A stretch of 24,360 bases of DNA from an uncultured Variovorax sp. (GCA_946478645.1 CAMLCW010000028.1:1-24360); one strand, 5' to 3'. Counted from the stretch's first letter, positions 16,863-24,360 are shown. Notes: generated from the letters alone by a model not told the origin. Program-made: numbers and translations.

Positions 16863-18274
16863 ACGAGAACAACGAAAACGCCCCACCCAACCCGAGCGGC
16901 CTGCAGGGCACGCCGGTGGCCCCCGTCGGTGCGCCGCGCGCGCTGTGGAAGACCTTCCTGTTCTTCCTCGCGCCGATGCTGCTCAGCAACATCCTGCAGT
17001 CGCTCTCGGGCACGCTCAACAACATCTACATCGGCCAGATGATCGGCGTGGGCGCGCTGGCCGCGGTGTCGAGCTTCTTCCCGGTGATGTTCTTCTTCAT
17101 CGCTTTCGTCATCGGCCTGGGCGCGGGCGCCTCGGTGCTGATCGGCCAGGCCTGGGGTGCGCGCGACGCGGCCAGGGCCAAGGCCGTGGCCGGCACCACG
17201 CTCACCGTAGGCATCCTGATGGGGCTGGTGATCGCGGTCTTCGGCGGCGCCTTCACCACGCCGATGCTGGCCGCGCTCGGCACGCCGCCCGACGTGCTGG
17301 CCGACGCCACCAGCTATGCCCGCATCATGCTGATCGCGATGCCGGGGCTGTTCGTGTTCCTGCTGTCCACCGCCATGCTGCGCGGCGTCGGCGACACGAT
17401 CACGCCGCTGCTCACGCTGATCATCTCGACGGCCACCGGTCTGGTCGTCACGCCGGCACTGATCCGCGGCTGGGGCGGGTTGCCGCAGCTCGGCGTGGCC
17501 AGCGCGGCCTGGGCCAGCGTGCTCGCCTTCGTGCTCGCGACGCTCTGGATGGGGTGGCGCCTGCACCGCCGGAAGAGCCCGCTTGCGCCCGACCTGGCCT
17601 TCCTGCGGAGCATGCGAATCGATCCGAAGCTGCTCAAGGCGGTGCTCAAGGTCGGCGTGCCCACGGGCGTGCAGATGATCGTGGTGGCGCTGGCCGAGGT
17701 GGTGCTGCTTGCGCTGGTCAACAGCCACGGCTCGAACGCGACGGCGGCCTACGGCGCGGTCAACCAGGTGGTCGCCTACGTGCAGTTTCCGGCCATCTCG
17801 ATCGCGATCACCGCGTCGATCCTCGGCGCGCAGGCCATCGGCGCGGGCCGGGCCGACCGGCTCGGCGCCATCGCCAAGACCGCGATGCTGATGAACCTCG
17901 TGCTCACGGGCGGGCTGGTGCTGCTGGGCTATTTGTTCTCGCGCCACCTCATGGGCTTCTTCATCACGAGCGCCCCGGTGATCGAGATCGCGCAGACGCT
18001 GCTGCACATCATGCTGTGGAGCCTGGTGATCTTCGGCATGGCCTCGGCGCTGTCGGGCATCATGCGCGCGAGCGGCTCGGTGCTGGTGCCCACGCTGATC
18101 TCGATCGTCTGCCTGCTCGGGCTCGAAGTGCCCGTGGCCTGGTTCCTGAGCCACCGTATCGGGCTCGACGGCATCTGGTACGCGTACCCGGTGACCTTCG
18201 GCGCGATGCTACTGCTGCAGACGGCCTACTACCGGCTGGTGTGGCGCAAGAAGGCGATCGCGCGGCTGGTGTAG
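16859..18274 (+). CDS. MATE family multidrug/cation antiporter
   Basis: This 471-residue inner-membrane exporter has twelve predicted transmembrane helices. MATE proteins extrude cationic drugs or metabolites using Na+ or H+ gradients. Family features include the first helix block (LAPMLLSNILQSLSGTLNNIYIGQMIGVGALAAVS), GLGAGASVLIGQAWGARD in the first half, MLRGVGDTITPLL, and in the second half GAVNQVVAYVQFPAISIAI and SGIMRASGSVLVPTLIS. The cytoplasmic N-terminus is polar and Pro/Asn-rich (about 1-28). The start lies within the DUF2239 stop (ATGA), so DUF2239 may be an accessory or regulator of this pump. The substrate is unknown. The convergent VOC gene ends 16 nt downstream. Confidence 0.95.
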   Translation: MNENNENAPPNPSGLQGTPVAPVGAPRALWKTFLFFLAPMLLSNILQSLSGTLNNIYIGQMIGVGALAAVSSFFPVMFFFIAFVIGLGAGASVLIGQAWGARDAARAKAVAGTTLTVGILMGLVIAVFGGAFTTPMLAALGTPPDVLADATSYARIMLIAMPGLFVFLLSTAMLRGVGDTITPLLTLIISTATGLVVTPALIRGWGGLPQLGVASAAWASVLAFVLATLWMGWRLHRRKSPLAPDLAFLRSMRIDPKLLKAVLKVGVPTGVQMIVVALAEVVLLALVNSHGSNATAAYGAVNQVVAYVQFPAISIAITASILGAQAIGAGRADRLGAIAKTAMLMNLVLTGGLVLLGYLFSRHLMGFFITSAPVIEIAQTLLHIMLWSLVIFGMASALSGIMRASGSVLVPTLISIVCLLGLEVPVAWFLSHRIGLDGIWYAYPVTFGAMLLLQTAYYRLVWRKKAIARLV

Positions 18275-18290
18275 CCGCAACCGGCCAGGA

Positions 18291-18767
18291 TCAGGCGCCG
18301 TCGAAGGCCTTCTGCACTTCGGCGATGTCGAGCTTGACCATCTTCATCATTGCCTGCATCGCGCGCGCAGCTTTGGCCGGATCCTTGTCCTTGAACATGC
18401 GCAGGATGGCCGTGGGCGCCACCTGCCACGACACGCCGAAGCGGTCGGTGAGCCAGCCGCATTGCACCGGCGCGCCACCGCCTTCGAGCAGCCGCTCCCA
18501 GTAGTTGTCGACCTCTTCCTGCGTTTCGCAGCGCACCAGCATCGAGATGGCTGGCGTGAATTTGTATTGCGGCCCGCCGTTGAGCACCATGAACTCCTGC
18601 CCGTCGAGCTCGAACATCGCGGTGAGCAGCGATCCCTTGAGGCTCGGGTTTTCGTCCCCCCAGAGCTGGGTCTCGGTGACCCGCGAATTGGGAAAGATCG
18701 CGCTGTAGAACTTCAGCGCGTCTTCGCCGTTGCGGTCGAACCAGAGGCAGGGAACGATCTTCTGCAT
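18291..18767 (-). CDS. VOC family protein (PhnB-like, PF06983 type)
   Basis: This 158-residue protein has the glyoxalase/dioxygenase-superfamily fold sometimes labelled 3-demethylubiquinone methyltransferase-like, a label that should not be taken as its activity. Typical blocks are KIVPCLWFDRNGEDALKFYSAIFPNS, GSLLTAMFELDGQEFMVLNGGP, ISMLVRCETQEEVDNYWERL, and CGWLTDRFGVSWQVAP. The C-terminal helix (MFKDKDPAKAARAMQAMMKM) is normal for the family. The ATG at 18767 is preceded by AGGAG; an open frame to 18848 runs through the promoter and is not family-like. Substrate and reaction are unknown. It has its own predicted promoter overlapping the stop codon of the upstream MFS gene. Confidence 0.93.
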   Translation of the reverse strand: MQKIVPCLWFDRNGEDALKFYSAIFPNSRVTETQLWGDENPSLKGSLLTAMFELDGQEFMVLNGGPQYKFTPAISMLVRCETQEEVDNYWERLLEGGGAPVQCGWLTDRFGVSWQVAPTAILRMFKDKDPAKAARAMQAMMKMVKLDIAEVQKAFDGA

Positions 18768-18784
18768 GGGAATCTCCTGGGTTT

Positions 18785-18835
18785 CTGTTGATGAACCAAT
18801 GAGTTCAGTATCAACAGCGAGCACGCGCTTGTCAA
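18785..18835 (-). promoter_or_regulatory. Promoter and nested inverted-repeat operator of the VOC gene
   Basis: On the - strand, TTGACA (18835-18830), a 17-bp spacer and GATACT (18812-18807) form a strong sigma-70 promoter. The -35 overlaps the MFS stop codon. An 8-bp inverted repeat, CTGTTGAT/ATCAACAG (18785-18792 and 18810-18817), spans the -10 and the expected transcription start. It encloses a second pair, GAAC/GTTC, around CAATGA (18793-18806). A dimeric repressor, for example of the ArsR type, is plausible, but no such gene is in the window. Confidence 0.6.
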
Positions 18836-20421
18836 GCGGGGCCGCCATGGCCGCGGCCGATCATGCGCCAGGCACTCAGTGCGCTGAGCACCGCAAGCCC
18901 GGCGCTCAGCAGCATCACCCAGCGAAAGCCCGTGACGAAGGCTTCGGCCACCACCCGCTCGACCGCGGCAGCGGTCTCGGCGTCGAGGCCGGGCGGCAAC
19001 GCGGCGCCCGCGAGCTTGCTGCGCTCGGCCTCGAGGAAGGCCGAAACCTCGGGCGAGGCGCCGATGCCGCGCAGCCCCTCGGCCAACGCCGCGTCGAAGG
19101 CCCAGGCCATGACCACGCCGAACACAGCGATGGCCAGCACCGCGGCCGCACGCGACACGGCGTTGTTGACCCCGGAGGCCACGCCCGCCTGCCCGGGATC
19201 GACCGCGTTCATCACCGTGGTCGTGAGCGGCGCCACGGTCACGGTCATCCCCAGGCCCAGCACCACCACGGCGGGAAAGAAGCCTTGCCAGTAGCTCGCG
19301 CCCACCCCGGGCAGCGCGAACAGCGCAAATCCCACCGCCGCGATGGCCGGGCCGGCCACCAGCGGCAGGCGCGGGCCGAAGCGGTCGACGAGCTGCCCGG
19401 CCCAGCCCGAGAGCGCGAACATGATGAGGATGAACGGCAGCAGCGCCGCGCCCGCGGCCATGGCCGAGTAGCCCTGCACCTGGATCAGGTTGAGCGGAAA
19501 GAAATACAGCGCGCCGCCGAGCGCCGCATAGAGCAGCAGCGTCAGCAGGTTGGCGCCGCCGAAGTTGCCGCTGCGCAGCAGGCCGAGCGGCAGCATCGGC
19601 GTGCGCGTGCTGCGCTCCACCGCGACGAAGCCCGCGCTCGCCGCCAGGCCGATGCCCAGCGCCGCCAGCACCATGGGCGAATCCCAGTGCCGCGTCGGCG
19701 CCTCGATGAAGGCGTAGACGATGCCGCCGAGCGCGGCGGTTGCGAGCAGCGCACCCGCGATGTCCAGTCCGCCGCCGGCCGAGGCGCCGCGACTCTCGGG
19801 CACGTGGCGCCAGGCAATCCACAGCACCAGCAGCGCCATCGGCAGGTTGATGAGAAAAGCCCAGGTCCATGAGAAATGGTCGACCAGGAAGCCGCCGAGC
19901 ACCGGGCCGGCGGCGGCCGTGATGCCGCTGAAGCCCGACCAGATGCCGATCGCCCGGCCGCGTTCCTTCTCGGGATAGGCCGCGCTGATCAGCGCCAGGC
20001 TGCCCGGCACCAGCAAGGCGCCGCCGAGGCCCTGCACTGCGCGTGCCGCGATGAGCTGCTGCACGCTGCCCGCGAACGCGCAGCCGACCGAGGCGAGCGC
20101 GAAGACCGTGACGCCGATCGCGAACACGCGGCGCCGCCCGAACCGGTCGCCCAGCGCGCCGCCCACGAGCAACAGCGCGGCCAGCAGCAAGGCGTAGGAC
20201 TCGACCACCCACTGTGCCTGGAACGCAGTGGCGCGCAGGTCGGCCTGGATCGCCGGCAGCGCGACGTTGACGACCGTGCCGTCGATGAAGGCCATGCTCG
20301 AGCCGACGATGGCCGCGGCCAGCACCCAGGGTTTCGGGGCTTCGGGGCAGCCGCCTTCGTGCGCAGCGGCGCCGTGCAGGATCAGCGCGTGGTCGCAGGG
20401 CGGCTTGCCGATCTGGGCCAT
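18832..20421 (-). CDS. DHA2 family MFS exporter (EmrB/QacA type)
   Basis: This 529-residue inner-membrane drug/proton antiporter is predicted to have 14 transmembrane helices. Signatures include SSMAFIDGTVVNVALPAIQ (motif D1-like) in helix 1, GGALGDRFGRRRVF (motif A) in the loop between helices 2 and 3, ARAVQGLGGALLVPGSLALI (motif B region) and GPVLGGFLVDHFSWTWAFLINLP (motif C, antiporter signature). The N-terminus contains a cytoplasmic HAL/HGAAAHEGGC stretch with Cys and His residues. The ATG at 20421 is preceded by GGAGG. No membrane-fusion partner (EmrA-like) or regulator is adjacent. The substrate is unknown. A VOC gene with a separate promoter follows, and a pair of REP-like hairpins lies upstream. 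Confidence 0.94.
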   Translation of the reverse strand: MAQIGKPPCDHALILHGAAAHEGGCPEAPKPWVLAAAIVGSSMAFIDGTVVNVALPAIQADLRATAFQAQWVVESYALLLAALLLVGGALGDRFGRRRVFAIGVTVFALASVGCAFAGSVQQLIAARAVQGLGGALLVPGSLALISAAYPEKERGRAIGIWSGFSGITAAAGPVLGGFLVDHFSWTWAFLINLPMALLVLWIAWRHVPESRGASAGGGLDIAGALLATAALGGIVYAFIEAPTRHWDSPMVLAALGIGLAASAGFVAVERSTRTPMLPLGLLRSGNFGGANLLTLLLYAALGGALYFFPLNLIQVQGYSAMAAGAALLPFILIMFALSGWAGQLVDRFGPRLPLVAGPAIAAVGFALFALPGVGASYWQGFFPAVVVLGLGMTVTVAPLTTTVMNAVDPGQAGVASGVNNAVSRAAAVLAIAVFGVVMAWAFDAALAEGLRGIGASPEVSAFLEAERSKLAGAALPPGLDAETAAAVERVVAEAFVTGFRWVMLLSAGLAVLSALSAWRMIGRGHGGPA

Positions 20422-20441
20422 GAGTGGCCTCCGGTTTTACG

Positions 20442-20462
20442 CCTTCCCCCTCTGGGGGAAGG
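20442..20462. repeat. REP-like hairpin, left unit
   Basis: CCTTCCCCC and GGGGGAAGG pair perfectly around a TCT loop, followed by the TTGGGATGGGGG tail common in proteobacterial CCCTCTCCCC/GGGGAGAGGG intergenic repeats. It lies in the 140-bp gap between pqiC and the MFS gene and could act as a transcript-stabilising or attenuating structure. Confidence 0.5.
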
Positions 20463-20532
20463 TTGGGATGGGGGCTGCGTGCCTGCAACCAGGCGCCGTG
20501 CCGCGATGACCGCCGGCGTGCCCCCGCCCCTG

Positions 20533-20553
20533 CCCTCCCCCGGAAGGGGAGGG
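20533..20553. repeat. REP-like hairpin, right unit
   Basis: CCCTCCCC and GGGGAGGG pair perfectly around CGGAA. With the unit at 20442-20462 it makes a pair of related palindromes about 70 bp apart, suggesting a BIME-like arrangement. It lies directly downstream of the pqiC stop on the - strand and could also end or protect that transcript. Confidence 0.5.
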
Positions 20554-20561
20554 AGAAAGAT

Positions 20562-21215
20562 TCAAGTCGGGCATACAGCGGCGGTGGGGTTCGCCCGCGC
20601 CGCGCTCAGGCTGCGCGCCATCGCCGCCGCGGCGGCCGCCGTCACGCGTTGGGCGCCCTGCGCCACCGCGTCGATGCCACCGGCAACCGCCTCGCCCAGC
20701 TCGAACTGGCAAGACATCGAACGCGTCTCGTCGGAGCGGCGCAGCGTCCAGCTGAAGCCCGCATCGACACGCCCGCCGTCCACCGCGTCGAAGCGCCGCA
20801 CCTGCACCGCGATGCGCCACACGGGTTGCGCATTGGGCCGGCCGCCCTTGGTGACGTCGACCGCGCCGAGCCGGTCGGCGATGCCGCTCGCCAGCGCGTC
20901 GCGCAGTTCGTTCTCGAACGACGAGGCCCAGCGGTGCTGCTCAAGCACGTCGACCTGCACGCTGCCGGCCGAGCGCCCCACCACCATCTGCGGGCGCGCG
21001 AGCCGCTCGGGCACGGCGACCGGCGCCAGCTCGAGGTAGATCGGCGCGGCGGTGCCCAGCGTCGATGCCGCCGCTTCGGTGGCCGGCACCGGGCTCGCGA
21101 GCGTGTAGTAGCTGTCGGACTTGCTCGCGCAGCCCGCAAGCGCCAGCAGCGCGGCAGCGGCCGCCAGCGCGGCGCGCGCGGCGAAGGGTTGGCGTGGTTG
21201 GCGGTTCTTCATCAT
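20562..21215 (-). CDS. pqiC: PqiC-like ABC-type transport auxiliary lipoprotein
   Basis: This 217-residue lipoprotein has a hydrophobic signal and a lipobox, LAGC, with Cys29 as the lipidated residue. The mature protein opens SYYTLASPVPA, then has IYLELAPVAVPERLARPQMVV, RWASSFENELRDALASGIADRLG and VWRIAVQVRRFDAV, the pattern of the ABC-type transport auxiliary domain found in PqiC. PqiC sits at the outer membrane and docks the PqiB tunnel for lipid movement across the periplasm. The start ATG overlaps the pqiB stop (ATGA); a second ATG follows immediately, and either could be used. A longer frame open to 22775 is a shadow of pqiB. It is the last gene of the operon. Confidence 0.9.
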   Translation of the reverse strand: MMKNRQPRQPFAARAALAAAAALLALAGCASKSDSYYTLASPVPATEAAASTLGTAAPIYLELAPVAVPERLARPQMVVGRSAGSVQVDVLEQHRWASSFENELRDALASGIADRLGAVDVTKGGRPNAQPVWRIAVQVRRFDAVDGGRVDAGFSWTLRRSDETRSMSCQFELGEAVAGGIDAVAQGAQRVTAAAAAAMARSLSAARANPTAAVCPT

Positions 21216-22858
21216 TTCTTGTCGTCCGGTTTGCCGCGCAGCAGCGACTCGGGATGGCGTTCGAGGTAGTCGGTCAGCACCCGCACCGACCCCGCGGCGC
21301 GCGTCAGTTCGCGCAGCGTCTGGCGCATGTCCTGCTGCAGCGGCGAGTCGTCGGCCAGGGTGCGCTCCGCGGTGTTGACGGTCTTGCGCACGTCCTTCAT
21401 GGCGGCCGCGAGCTCGGGCGTGACGTCGTTGTTGATACGGCTCACCGTCTGCTCGGCCGTGGCGAGCGTCTTGTTGAGCGTGTTCAGCGTGGTGCGCAGG
21501 TCGGCCGCGATCTCCTCGTACGGCACCTTGTTGAGCTTGGCCGCGATCTCCTGCACCTGCGACTGGATCTCCTCCAGGCTGTTGGGCACGGTGGGCAGCT
21601 CGATCGGGTTCTTCTCGAGGTCGATCTTCGCGGGCGGCGCCTTGGGGAAGAAGTCGAGCGCCACGTACACCTGCCCGGTCAGCAGGTTGCCGTTGCGCAG
21701 CTGCGCACGCAGTCCCTTCTCGGCCAGGAAGCGCAGGCGCTCCTGCTGCGAGTGGCGCGACTCGGTGCCGCGCTCGCCGGCGCGGCGGCGCAGCCGGTCG
21801 GGGTAGACCTGCACCAGCACCGGCATGCGGAACTCGCGCGCGGCGCGGTCGAACTCCACGCCGATCGACTTGACCTCGCCGATCACCACGCCGCGGAAAT
21901 CGACCGGCGCACCCGGCGTCAGGCCGCGCAGCGACTGGTTGAAGTACATCAGCAGCGTCTGCGGCGGGCCGTCGGGCTCCTTCATCGCGATGGTTTCGTC
22001 GTTCGCGAGCGTGAAGGCCGCGTTCTCCTCGGCGCGCGGTCCCATGGCGTCCTCGGGCGCGCTGAAGGCGATGCCGCCGAGCAGGATGGTCGCAAGCGAC
22101 TGCGTGCGCAGCGTGAAACCGCTGGCGCTGAGCTGCGCGTCGATGCCGCTGGCCTGCCAAAAGCGCGTGTTGACGCCGACGAACTTGTCGTACGGCGCGT
22201 TGACGAACACGCGCAGCGTCACGCCGCGGCCATCGCCGTCGAGCTCGTAGGCCGCGACCTGGCCGACCTTGATGCGCCTGAAATACACCGGCGATCCCAC
22301 GTCGAGCGAACCGACGTCGGTGGCGCGCAGCAGGAACTGCCGGCCCGTCGCGTCGCGCGTCACGATCGGCGGGTCCTCCAGGCCCTTGAACTCGCTCGCG
22401 GTCTCCTCCGACACGCCCGCGTCGGCGCCGATGTAGGCGCCCGACAGCAGCGTGCCCAGGCCCGAGATCCCCGAGGTGTCGAGCCGCGGCCGCACGACCC
22501 AGAAGCGCGAATCCTCGGCGGTGAAGCTCTCGGCGTCCTTGGCGAGCTGCACCGTGACGCGCACGTGGGAGCGGTCGCGCGCGAGCCGCAGGCTCTGCAC
22601 GGTGCCGATCTGCACGTCCTTGTACTTGACGGCGGTCTTGTTGGCCTCGAGGCCTTCGGCGGTCTCGAAAGTGAGCACGATCTCGGGCCCGCGCTCCAGG
22701 ATGATGCGCACCACCAGCATCACGCCGACCAGCGCGGCGACGATCGGTATCAGCCAGATCAGCGAGGGCAGCCACTCGCGCCGGCGCACCACGCGCGGCG
22801 GCGGCAGGCCCGGCGGCGCGGGCTGGTCGTTGGCTTTGGCTTGGTCTTCTTCACTCAT
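21212..22858 (-). CDS. pqiB: Intermembrane transport protein PqiB (three MCE domains)
   Basis: This 548-residue protein has a Pro-rich cytoplasmic N-terminus, one membrane helix (about 32-54, SLIWLIPIVAALVGVMLVV) and three MCE/MlaD domains. The domains open near ERGPEIVLTFETAEGLEANKTAV (55-78), PIVTRDATGRQFLLRATDVGSLDVGSPVYFR (about 163-195) and PDGPPQTLLMYFNQSLRGLTPGAPVDFRG (about 296-325). Each has the (V/I)xIGxV-type strand (QIGTV, KVGQV, VIGEV). A C-terminal coiled-coil needle follows (about 430-520). PqiB hexamers form a periplasmic tube carrying lipids between membranes; length and domain count fit E. coli PqiB. Both ends overlap neighbours by 4 nt (pqiA2 upstream, pqiC downstream). Confidence 0.96.
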   Translation of the reverse strand: MSEEDQAKANDQPAPPGLPPPRVVRRREWLPSLIWLIPIVAALVGVMLVVRIILERGPEIVLTFETAEGLEANKTAVKYKDVQIGTVQSLRLARDRSHVRVTVQLAKDAESFTAEDSRFWVVRPRLDTSGISGLGTLLSGAYIGADAGVSEETASEFKGLEDPPIVTRDATGRQFLLRATDVGSLDVGSPVYFRRIKVGQVAAYELDGDGRGVTLRVFVNAPYDKFVGVNTRFWQASGIDAQLSASGFTLRTQSLATILLGGIAFSAPEDAMGPRAEENAAFTLANDETIAMKEPDGPPQTLLMYFNQSLRGLTPGAPVDFRGVVIGEVKSIGVEFDRAAREFRMPVLVQVYPDRLRRRAGERGTESRHSQQERLRFLAEKGLRAQLRNGNLLTGQVYVALDFFPKAPPAKIDLEKNPIELPTVPNSLEEIQSQVQEIAAKLNKVPYEEIAADLRTTLNTLNKTLATAEQTVSRINNDVTPELAAAMKDVRKTVNTAERTLADDSPLQQDMRQTLRELTRAAGSVRVLTDYLERHPESLLRGKPDDKK

Positions 22859-23568
22859 GCTGCTTCTGCTTCCCTGTCACTGGATGATTCGTGTCGCTCG
22901 CGCTCGGCCTGCTGCGCCTGGCGGCTGTCCCAGGTGAGCCTCGGATCGAAGCTCAGCGAGGCCAGCATGGTCAGCACCACCACCGAGCCGAAGGCCGCGA
23001 TGCCCACGCCCGCGTGGATCACCGCGAAGCCCTGGATCTGCACCAGCCCGGCCAGCAGCGAGACGACGAACACGTCGAGCATCGACCAGCGGCCGATGAT
23101 CTCGACGATGTGATAGAGCTTGGCGCGCTCGGGACGGCGCCACGGGCTGCCGCGCTGCGCCATCACGGCCAGCAGGATCAGCACCGTGAGCTTGAACAGC
23201 GGCACCAGGAAGCTCGCGATGAAGATGATCGCCGCGAGCCCGTAGGCACCCGAGACCCAGAAGTAGATCACGCCGCTCAGGATGGTGTCGTACTGCGCGC
23301 CGAACAGCGTGCGCGTGATCATCACGGGCAGCAGGTTGGCCGGGATGTACATGATGCAGGCCGCGATCAGGAAGGCCCAGGTGCGGCTCAGGCTGTGCGG
23401 CTTGCGCTGGTACAGATGCGTGCCGCAGCGCTCGCAGCGCTCGCCCTCGGCCGCGTCGCGCCACACGGCGTCGCAGTGCGGGCAGGCCAGGAGGCCCAGC
23501 GAGGCGGCGGTCGCGAACGGCGTGGTTTCGCTTTCGTCGGGTTCGTCGCGGTAATAGAAGGCCTTCAC
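22855..23568 (-). CDS. pqiA: PqiA-like membrane protein, second half (PqiA2)
   Basis: This 237-residue inner-membrane protein has an N-terminal zinc ribbon with CPHC (29-32) and CERC (45-48), then four transmembrane helices of the PqiA domain (LIAACIMYIPANLLPVMI, YGLAAIIFIASFLVPLFKL, GRWSMLDVFVVSLLAGLVQIQ, GVGIAAFGSVVVLTML). The tail is charged. It starts at a GTG that overlaps the stop of the first PqiA gene (GTGA), and its own stop overlaps pqiB (ATGA). E. coli PqiA is a single protein of about 417 residues with two such domains; here the domains are separate genes, each with its own zinc ribbon, so this looks like a true split rather than a frameshift. Confidence 0.93.
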   Translation of the reverse strand: MKAFYYRDEPDESETTPFATAASLGLLACPHCDAVWRDAAEGERCERCGTHLYQRKPHSLSRTWAFLIAACIMYIPANLLPVMITRTLFGAQYDTILSGVIYFWVSGAYGLAAIIFIASFLVPLFKLTVLILLAVMAQRGSPWRRPERAKLYHIVEIIGRWSMLDVFVVSLLAGLVQIQGFAVIHAGVGIAAFGSVVVLTMLASLSFDPRLTWDSRQAQQAERERHESSSDREAEAA

Positions 23569-24197
23569 GCGCCCTCCTCCAGCGGCTCGCCGGCTGGGCG
23601 GAAGGTCATTTCCCAGAAGGCATTCGGATTGAACGACAGCACCGCCGTGAGCATGACCGTGAGCGCCATGAAGGCCCAGAGCGCCGGCCCGGCCACCACC
23701 GTGGCCATGCTCGAGAGCTTGACGACCGCCACCAGCACCCCGAGCAGGAACACCTCGACCATGCCCCAGGGGCGCAGCATCTGCATGGCGCGCACCAGCA
23801 CCGCGAAGCCCGCGGGCCGGCGCTGGTGCCGCAGCGGCACCAGCAGGTAGGCCAGGATGCACAGCTGCAGCAGCGGAAAGAGCAGCGTGGTCGCGAGCAC
23901 CAGCAGCGCGACGATCGACATGCCCTCGCTGCTCAGCACCACCACCGCGCCGACGAGCGTGGTCTGGCTGCGCAGGCCCTGCAGCTCGATCTCGACGATC
24001 GGGAACAGGTTGGCGATGGCGAACATGATCAGGCTCGCGAGCGTCAGCGGCAGGATCGCGCGCCGCAACTCGCCCGGGTGGCGGTAGAGCTCGGTGCCGC
24101 AGCGTACGCAGGACGACACTTCGCGCCGCGCCAGGGGCGTGCGGCGGAACACCGCATCGCAGCCCGGGCACACCACGGTTTCAGGTACTTCCGTCAT
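23565..24197 (-). CDS. pqiA: PqiA-like membrane protein, first half (PqiA1)
   Basis: This 210-residue inner-membrane protein has a zinc ribbon with CPGC (10-13) and CVRC (30-33) and four transmembrane helices (ASLIMFAIANLFPIVEI, IVALLVLATTLLFPLLQL, GMVEVFLLGVLVAVVKL, LWAFMALTVMLTAVLSF). It corresponds to the N-terminal PqiA domain of the single E. coli protein. The ATG at 24197 is preceded by AGGG at a spacing of about 9 nt. It heads the pqiA1-pqiA2-pqiB-pqiC operon in this window. A probable membrane-protein end lies 20 nt upstream on the same strand, so the operon may start outside the window. PqiA likely feeds or anchors the PqiB tunnel; its exact role is not settled. Confidence 0.93.
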   Translation of the reverse strand: MTEVPETVVCPGCDAVFRRTPLARREVSSCVRCGTELYRHPGELRRAILPLTLASLIMFAIANLFPIVEIELQGLRSQTTLVGAVVVLSSEGMSIVALLVLATTLLFPLLQLCILAYLLVPLRHQRRPAGFAVLVRAMQMLRPWGMVEVFLLGVLVAVVKLSSMATVVAGPALWAFMALTVMLTAVLSFNPNAFWEMTFRPAGEPLEEGA

Positions 24198-24217
24198 GGG
24201 GCCGTACCCTAACCTAT

Positions 24218-24360
24218 TCAGCCGGCGTGCCCCGTCGTCTTTAGCCGCAGACTGCTGAATACTGCCGCTGCGCCGGCAAAACAGGCAGCGAGCACCAGCG
24301 CCACCACCGGCCCGCGGCCGCCGTGCGGCGGACGGCGCAGGCAGCGAGCCGATCGCGGTC
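24218..24360 (-). CDS. C-terminal end of a probable membrane protein, cut by the window edge
   Basis: Reading the - strand from the right edge, one frame runs open for 46 codons to a TGA at 24220-24218. It ends with a convincing hydrophobic helix and short basic tail (GPVVALVLAACFAGAAAVF, then SSLRLKTTGHAG). That is typical of the last helix of a transporter. The stop is 20 nt before the pqiA1 start, so the two could share a transcript. A competing frame is also open into pqiA1 without a start codon, so the call is tentative. Confidence 0.4.
   Translation of the reverse strand, partial: PRSARCLRRPPHGGRGPVVALVLAACFAGAAAVFSSLRLKTTGHAG

Noticed and set aside
21216..22775. Upstream extension of the PqiC frame through pqiB
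   Set aside because: This frame is Arg/Ala-rich with no homology, and the lipoprotein signal starts at 21215.
22855..24197. Possible frameshifted pqiA pseudogene
   Set aside because: Each half has its own start, zinc ribbon and four helices, and the GTGA overlap matches the coupling style of the other junctions.

Overview
The window is GC-rich, densely packed DNA from a betaproteobacterium, most likely a Comamonadaceae member close to Variovorax. That placement is an inference from codon and gene content: a Bug/TctC-type periplasmic receptor, a two-gene PqiA arrangement, a DUF2239 gene and a DUF2169/DUF3540/DUF4150 type VI secretion (T6SS) island. I saw no rRNA, tRNA, CRISPR array, transposase or prophage integrase. 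No stretch longer than about 300 bases lacks a gene; the longest gap is 264 bp (10062-10325).

Region 1 (151-7880, + strand) is a six-gene T6SS spike module: VgrG; a small membrane-anchored protein; a DUF2169 protein with a long pentapeptide-repeat C-terminus; a second pentapeptide-repeat protein; a DUF3540 protein; and a DUF4150 PAAR-like spike-tip protein. Three of the five junctions are 4-nt stop/start overlaps, so the set is almost certainly one transcript. No recognisable toxin or immunity pair is visible, so the cargo is either unfamiliar or outside the window.

Region 2 (7893-11519) holds a Bug-family substrate-binding protein and a patatin-like phospholipase on the - strand. Divergent from them, on the + strand, is an iron-type alcohol dehydrogenase-fold protein that keeps its metal ligands but has lost the usual cofactor motifs.

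Region 3 (11610-13163) is a convergent methionine sulfoxide reductase pair: MsrA on + and a thioredoxin-like/MsrB fusion on -. A strong hairpin lies between them.

Region 4 (13270-18274) contains the - strand transcription accessory protein Tex. Divergent from it are a GIY-YIG-like protein with a degraded active site, then a DUF2239 gene overlapping a MATE efflux gene. A CCCGGG-centred A/T-flanked motif occurs twice in the promoter of the GIY-YIG-like gene and again just before DUF2239, suggesting one uncharacterised regulon.

Region 5 (18291-20421, - strand) is a VOC/PhnB-like protein, with its own promoter overlapped by a nested inverted repeat, and a 14-TM DHA2-type MFS exporter. Two REP-like hairpins lie upstream of the MFS gene.

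Region 6 (20562-24197, - strand) is a complete pqi operon for envelope lipid transport, pqiA1-pqiA2-pqiB-pqiC, in which every junction is a 4-nt overlap. The right edge probably carries the C-terminal end of another membrane protein on the same strand.
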